A DNA stretch of 16,053 bases from CAYVBJ01 sp964415185. GTDB taxonomy: Bacteria; Bacteroidota; Rhodothermia; Balneolales; Balneolaceae. The stretch spans positions 1-16,053 of the forward strand of contig CAYPZI010000060.1 in the NCBI GenBank assembly GCA_964415185.1, read 5' to 3'. Positions 14,022 through 16,053 of the stretch are shown here, in pieces. The notes under the pieces are model-generated. The model did not search any database, was not told the DNA's origin, and saw only the letters and a program-made list of their open reading frames with translations. A program made the translations under genes and the position numbers. Numbering within the stretch: position 1 is the stretch's first letter; every line of letters starts with the position of its first letter.

Positions 14022-14073
14022 AGAAATATTGTAAGGAATTGACTTCTTACGGTTCTTATAACTACAGAAGCTA

Positions 14074-14104
14074 CCCCTCCAAGGGTTTGAAACCATTGGA
14101 GGGG
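14074..14104. repeat. REP-like palindrome copy B
   Basis: Arms CCCCTCCAAGGGTTT (14074-14088) and AAACCATTGGAGGGG (14090-14104) around a single G, with one mismatch (G14083 opposite A14095). It is the least perfect copy of the four and lies directly before the RAYT gene. Confidence 0.9.
14098..14104 (+). promoter_or_regulatory. Shine-Dalgarno site lying within the palindrome arm
   Basis: GGAGGGG in the 3' arm of palindrome B lies 6 bp before the TTG at 14111, an optimal distance. In RNA this purine stretch would pair with CCCCTCC of the 5' arm, so a folded hairpin would hide the ribosome binding site. If instead the ATG at 14132 is used, the site is 27 bp away and would not serve. Confidence 0.5.
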
Positions 14105-14110
14105 TGAGAG

Positions 14111-14767
14111 TTGACAACAAAAAAAAGAAAAATGCCTCAGAACCGAATTCCACTGGAACCCGGCCGGATGTACCACGTCTGGACACACGCAAACGGTGAT
14201 GAAAATCTATTCCGAACGGATAGAAATTATACCTACTTCCTCGACAAATATACCCATTATATCCAGCCTGTGGCCGATACATTCGCCTATTGCCTGATGC
14301 CGAACCATCTCCATTTGATGGTTAGAGTGAAGGAAGAAGATAAGGTATTGGAATATTTACGGGTGAAGAAGTCGAGCCCAACCCTCCAAGGGTTTGAAAC
14401 CCTTGGAGGGTTTAGCAACGCAATCAGCCGCCAATTTTCACATCTTTTTAACTCCTATACTCAATCTTATAATAAATACTACAGCCGCAAAGGCAGTCTT
14501 TTCATCCCGAATTTCAAACGGAAACGGATCGATTCCGATAACTACTTCGGCACCCTTATTGCCTATATACACAACAATCCGGTTCATCACGGTTTTACTC
14601 AAGGGCCGGATGAATGGCCCCACAGTTCGTGGTATGCGTATTTGCAGGAGAAGGCCACGAAGATCAAACGGCAGGAGGCTCTGGATTGGTTCTGCAACCG
14701 CGAAGAATTTTTAAGAGTTCACCGTGAAATACGAATGGAAAAACTGATTTCTTTATTCGAAGAATAA
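14111..14767 (+). CDS. REP-associated tyrosine transposase (RAYT, Y1_Tnp)
   Basis: A 218-residue HUH nuclease related to IS200/IS605 transposases. The N-terminal IPLEPGRMYHVWTHANGDENLF is typical of the family. The metal-binding HUH motif is HLH at residues 66-68 in CLMPNHLHLMV. The catalytic tyrosine is probably Y116 in HLFNSYTQSYNK, and the C-terminal block has YIHNNPVHHGF and WPHSSWYAY. Residues about 90-101 (PTLQGFETLGGF) are encoded by a 33-bp palindrome inserted in frame between the HUH and tyrosine motifs. The start is TTG at 14111 (with the RBS in palindrome B) or ATG at 14132. The known role of RAYTs is single-strand cleavage and spread of REP sequences. Confidence 0.92.
   Translation: MTTKKRKMPQNRIPLEPGRMYHVWTHANGDENLFRTDRNYTYFLDKYTHYIQPVADTFAYCLMPNHLHLMVRVKEEDKVLEYLRVKKSSPTLQGFETLGGFSNAISRQFSHLFNSYTQSYNKYYSRKGSLFIPNFKRKRIDSDNYFGTLIAYIHNNPVHHGFTQGPDEWPHSSWYAYLQEKATKIKRQEALDWFCNREEFLRVHREIRMEKLISLFEE
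14380..14412. repeat. REP-like palindrome copy C, inside the RAYT gene
   Basis: A perfect palindrome with arms AACCCTCCAAGGGTTT (14380-14395) and AAACCCTTGGAGGGTT (14397-14412) around one G. Its 33 bp equal 11 codons, so the reading frame is kept and it is read as TLQGFETLGGF in the RAYT protein. It matches the core of copy D exactly. Confidence 0.95.
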
Positions 14768-14772
14768 CTAAA

Positions 14773-14811
14773 ACTAACCCTCCAAGGGTTTGAAACCCTT
14801 GGAGGGTTAGT
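14773..14811. repeat. REP-like palindrome copy D
   Basis: The longest copy: 19-bp perfect arms (14773-14791 and 14793-14811) around one G, beginning ACTAACCCTCC and ending GGAGGGTTAGT. It lies between the RAYT stop (14767) and the stop of the convergent gene (14817), where a bidirectional transcription block would be useful, though no long T-run follows on either strand. Confidence 0.95.
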
Positions 14812-14816
14812 CCTTG

Positions 14817-15539
14817 TCAACCCGATCTTACAATATGAATAATCTCCTCAATCTCCTGTTTATCAGGGATATTCTGGTTCGTTACATAGTAGTGTTCAAA
14901 TACAAAATTTCCCAGTTCATTACAGGCTTCTATTCCATTTTCAATAAGATCTCCTACTGCAACGTCGAGGTGTACCAAGGCGGTAATTCCTGCATATTTC
15001 TTTGAGCATTCAATCAACTCTACAACACAGTTTAGTTTTTTTGCTGTTGCAGGAAATTCCTCTTTAATAATTTTCTTTTGTGTAAAGGTAAATGCCTCAT
15101 TCTTATCAGAGAGAATCAAAATATAATAGCGCATGCTTTGGCCCTTTCCACCAAGTCCGCTTGTAATGAATCCGGATGACTCGTTGAGCAATGAACTTTC
15201 GAGAAACATTTTACACTCCTGAAGAGCCAAAGCCGCCCATTGATCAAGATTTGTGTCCGGATCTTTATAATATTTTTCAAGCAGCCGATATGCAGAAACT
15301 GAACCGGAATGCGCCAAAAGTGACATCGCTTTTTTTCTGCCTTCAACAGGTATATTCGGCCTGAATAGAATTTCTTCTAACTGCCGAGTCTCTTCTTCCG
15401 AAAGATCACCTGTTCCAAATGAATGAGATATTTCCAAATACTCTTTTTGTGTCTCAAGATCTACCTTCTCTTGTAGAATGTCGAACTCATCAGGAAGGTT
15501 TTCCAAAAAAGTGCGGATCTCCTCTTGGTTTTTATTCAT
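14817..15539 (-). CDS. HEAT-like helical protein of unknown function
   Basis: A 240-residue soluble protein without signal peptide. The N-terminal half is helical and acidic, with a HEAT-like unit near residues 65-115 (VEGRKKAMSLLAHSGSVSAYRLLEKYYKDPDTNLDQWAALALQECK). The C-terminal half looks like an alpha/beta domain (RYYILILSDKNEAFTFTQKKIIKEEF, LNCVVELIECSKKYAGITALVHLDVAVGDLIENGIEACNE). It is convergent with the RAYT gene, separated by palindrome D. The gene reads away from the type I restriction-modification genes to its right. I do not recognise the family; a link to defence would be guesswork. Confidence 0.65.
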   Translation of the reverse strand: MNKNQEEIRTFLENLPDEFDILQEKVDLETQKEYLEISHSFGTGDLSEEETRQLEEILFRPNIPVEGRKKAMSLLAHSGSVSAYRLLEKYYKDPDTNLDQWAALALQECKMFLESSLLNESSGFITSGLGGKGQSMRYYILILSDKNEAFTFTQKKIIKEEFPATAKKLNCVVELIECSKKYAGITALVHLDVAVGDLIENGIEACNELGNFVFEHYYVTNQNIPDKQEIEEIIHIVRSG

Positions 15540-15645
15540 TTTCTGAAAATTTTATTTATGGTCGGTATCTCATGGGATCTGTCCCAAGGTAGTTCATTAT
15601 GATTGTAAATATTATACTGATAAATTTAGTTTCGTGTTCTAGACA

Positions 15646-15935
15646 ATGTCAAATCAACTACATCATATTGTTGATATCCGGAATGGAGTTTCAGTTAAAA
15701 CTTCCGGCAAAGGTCCAGTTATCTGTTTCCAGATAAAAAATATCGATACCAATATTTTTTTTTGTCAATCAAATACCTGAGAAAAATAAAGATTGAAGTA
15801 CCGGACTTACATGTGCAAAAAAAGCTGATTGGGTTAAAAAAACTACAGGAAAAAGAATCTGAAATTTTGAATCAACTGCTGATTGCCAGAAATAAGCTGG
15901 TACAAGCAATAACAAGAAACATTTTAATTAAGTAA
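15646..15935 (+). pseudogene. Degenerate half-size HsdS-like specificity subunit
   Basis: Two reading frames together resemble a short type I restriction specificity protein. The first (ATG 15646, stop at 15778, 44 residues) carries LHHIVDIRNGVSV and VICFQIKNIDTN, like the start of a target recognition domain. The second frame (about 15771-15935) reads KYLRKIKIEVPDLHVQKKLIGL and EKESEILNQLLIARNKLVQAI, like the C-terminal conserved helix of such proteins. They are joined at a run of nine T (15755-15763), and one more T would fuse them into about 98 residues. The usual recognition domain between them (roughly 100 residues) is missing. It ends 3 bp before hsdM, as in an intact S-M operon. Confidence 0.65.
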
Positions 15936-15938
15936 GTC

Positions 15939-16053
15939 ATGAGCCAGGAAATTTCCCAGGACAAAATTAACTCAGTTGCATGGAGCGCATGTGATACCTT
16001 TCGTGGTGTGGTTGACCCTTCTCAATACAAGGATTACATACTAATATTCCTGT
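15939..16053 (+). CDS. hsdM: Type I restriction-modification methyltransferase subunit HsdM, 5' part only
   Basis: The first 38 codons of a gene cut by the window end. The encoded MSQEISQDKINSVAWSACDT followed by FRGVVDPSQYKDYILIFL matches the N-terminal helical domain of HsdM subunits, which methylate adenine in the recognition site. The gene follows the HsdS-like fragment by 3 bp. The catalytic NPPF-type motif and the rest lie outside, so activity cannot be judged. A restriction subunit may follow. Confidence 0.85.
   Translation, partial: MSQEISQDKINSVAWSACDTFRGVVDPSQYKDYILIFL

Larger units (their letters stand above)
14074..14811 (+). mobile_element. RAYT/REP-type unit (palindrome B - RAYT gene - palindrome D)
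   Basis: The RAYT gene is tightly bounded by two related palindromes: B ends 6 bp before its likely TTG start and D begins 6 bp after its stop. A further copy lies inside the gene. RAYTs are single-copy relatives of IS200/IS605 transposases associated with REP palindromes, so this is best described as a REP-RAYT locus rather than a standard insertion sequence. No target-site duplication is seen or expected. Confidence 0.65.

Noticed and set aside
14039..14062. TTGACT and TATAAC before the RAYT as a promoter
   Set aside because: The spacing of 12 bp is too short for a normal sigma-70-type promoter.
13974..14282. Minus-strand open frame across palindromes A and B and the RAYT start
   Set aside because: It arises from the palindromes and the antisense of RAYT codons; it has no start signal and no recognisable domain.
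13981..14811. Could the four palindromes be a CRISPR array?
   Set aside because: Spacing is irregular (62, 275 and 360 bp between copies), repeats vary in length, one lies in coding sequence, and no cas gene is present.

Overview
The window looks like chromosomal DNA from a Bacteroidota/Balneolota-type bacterium. This is inferred from gene content: a DUF4834-like micro-membrane protein, a folK/deoxynucleoside-kinase neighbourhood, weak or absent Shine-Dalgarno sites before many genes, a RAYT with long palindromes, and heptanucleotide intergenic repeats. The species cannot be named from the sequence alone.

Left part (1-6482): all genes lie on the minus strand. Reading in the direction of transcription they are an outer-membrane-like protein of unknown role, enolase (eno), recF, a DciA/DUF721 protein, a YbbR-domain protein and a GntP-family permease. 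eno-recF-dciA are tightly packed, and ybbR-gntP overlap by one base. The end of the window, downstream of gntP, holds two heptamer tandem arrays.

Middle (6483-12021): the strand switches to plus. A small unknown protein and prmC come first. A gene-free stretch of 375 bp follows, with two perfect and one near-perfect DnaA boxes, which is the best candidate for the replication origin. Then comes a compact, overlapping operon: dnaA, folB (apparently starting at a CTG codon that overlaps the dnaA stop), folK, a deoxynucleoside kinase, a small membrane protein and a TPR protein. Initiation (DnaA), helicase recruitment (DciA), fork repair (RecF), folate synthesis and dNTP salvage therefore sit together, mostly transcribed away from the putative origin. 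dnaN is not in the window.

Right part (12022-16053): accessory DNA begins at a tRNA-Leu(GAG) that has two partial tRNA-Leu 5' copies beside it. Next are a RelE/ParE-type toxin-antitoxin pair bracketed by a 29-bp direct repeat, a TPR-like unknown protein, and a REP-associated tyrosine transposase (RAYT). Four related long palindromes lie in or around the RAYT region: one before it as a terminator, one immediately upstream supplying its likely ribosome binding site, one in frame inside the RAYT gene, and one just after it. The window ends with a HEAT-like unknown gene, a degenerate HsdS-like fragment with a T9 tract, and the first codons of a type I methyltransferase gene (hsdM).

The strongest candidate for something new is the RAYT/palindrome unit, in which the element's own palindrome seems to act as a repeat, as a protein-coding insertion and as a translation control element.
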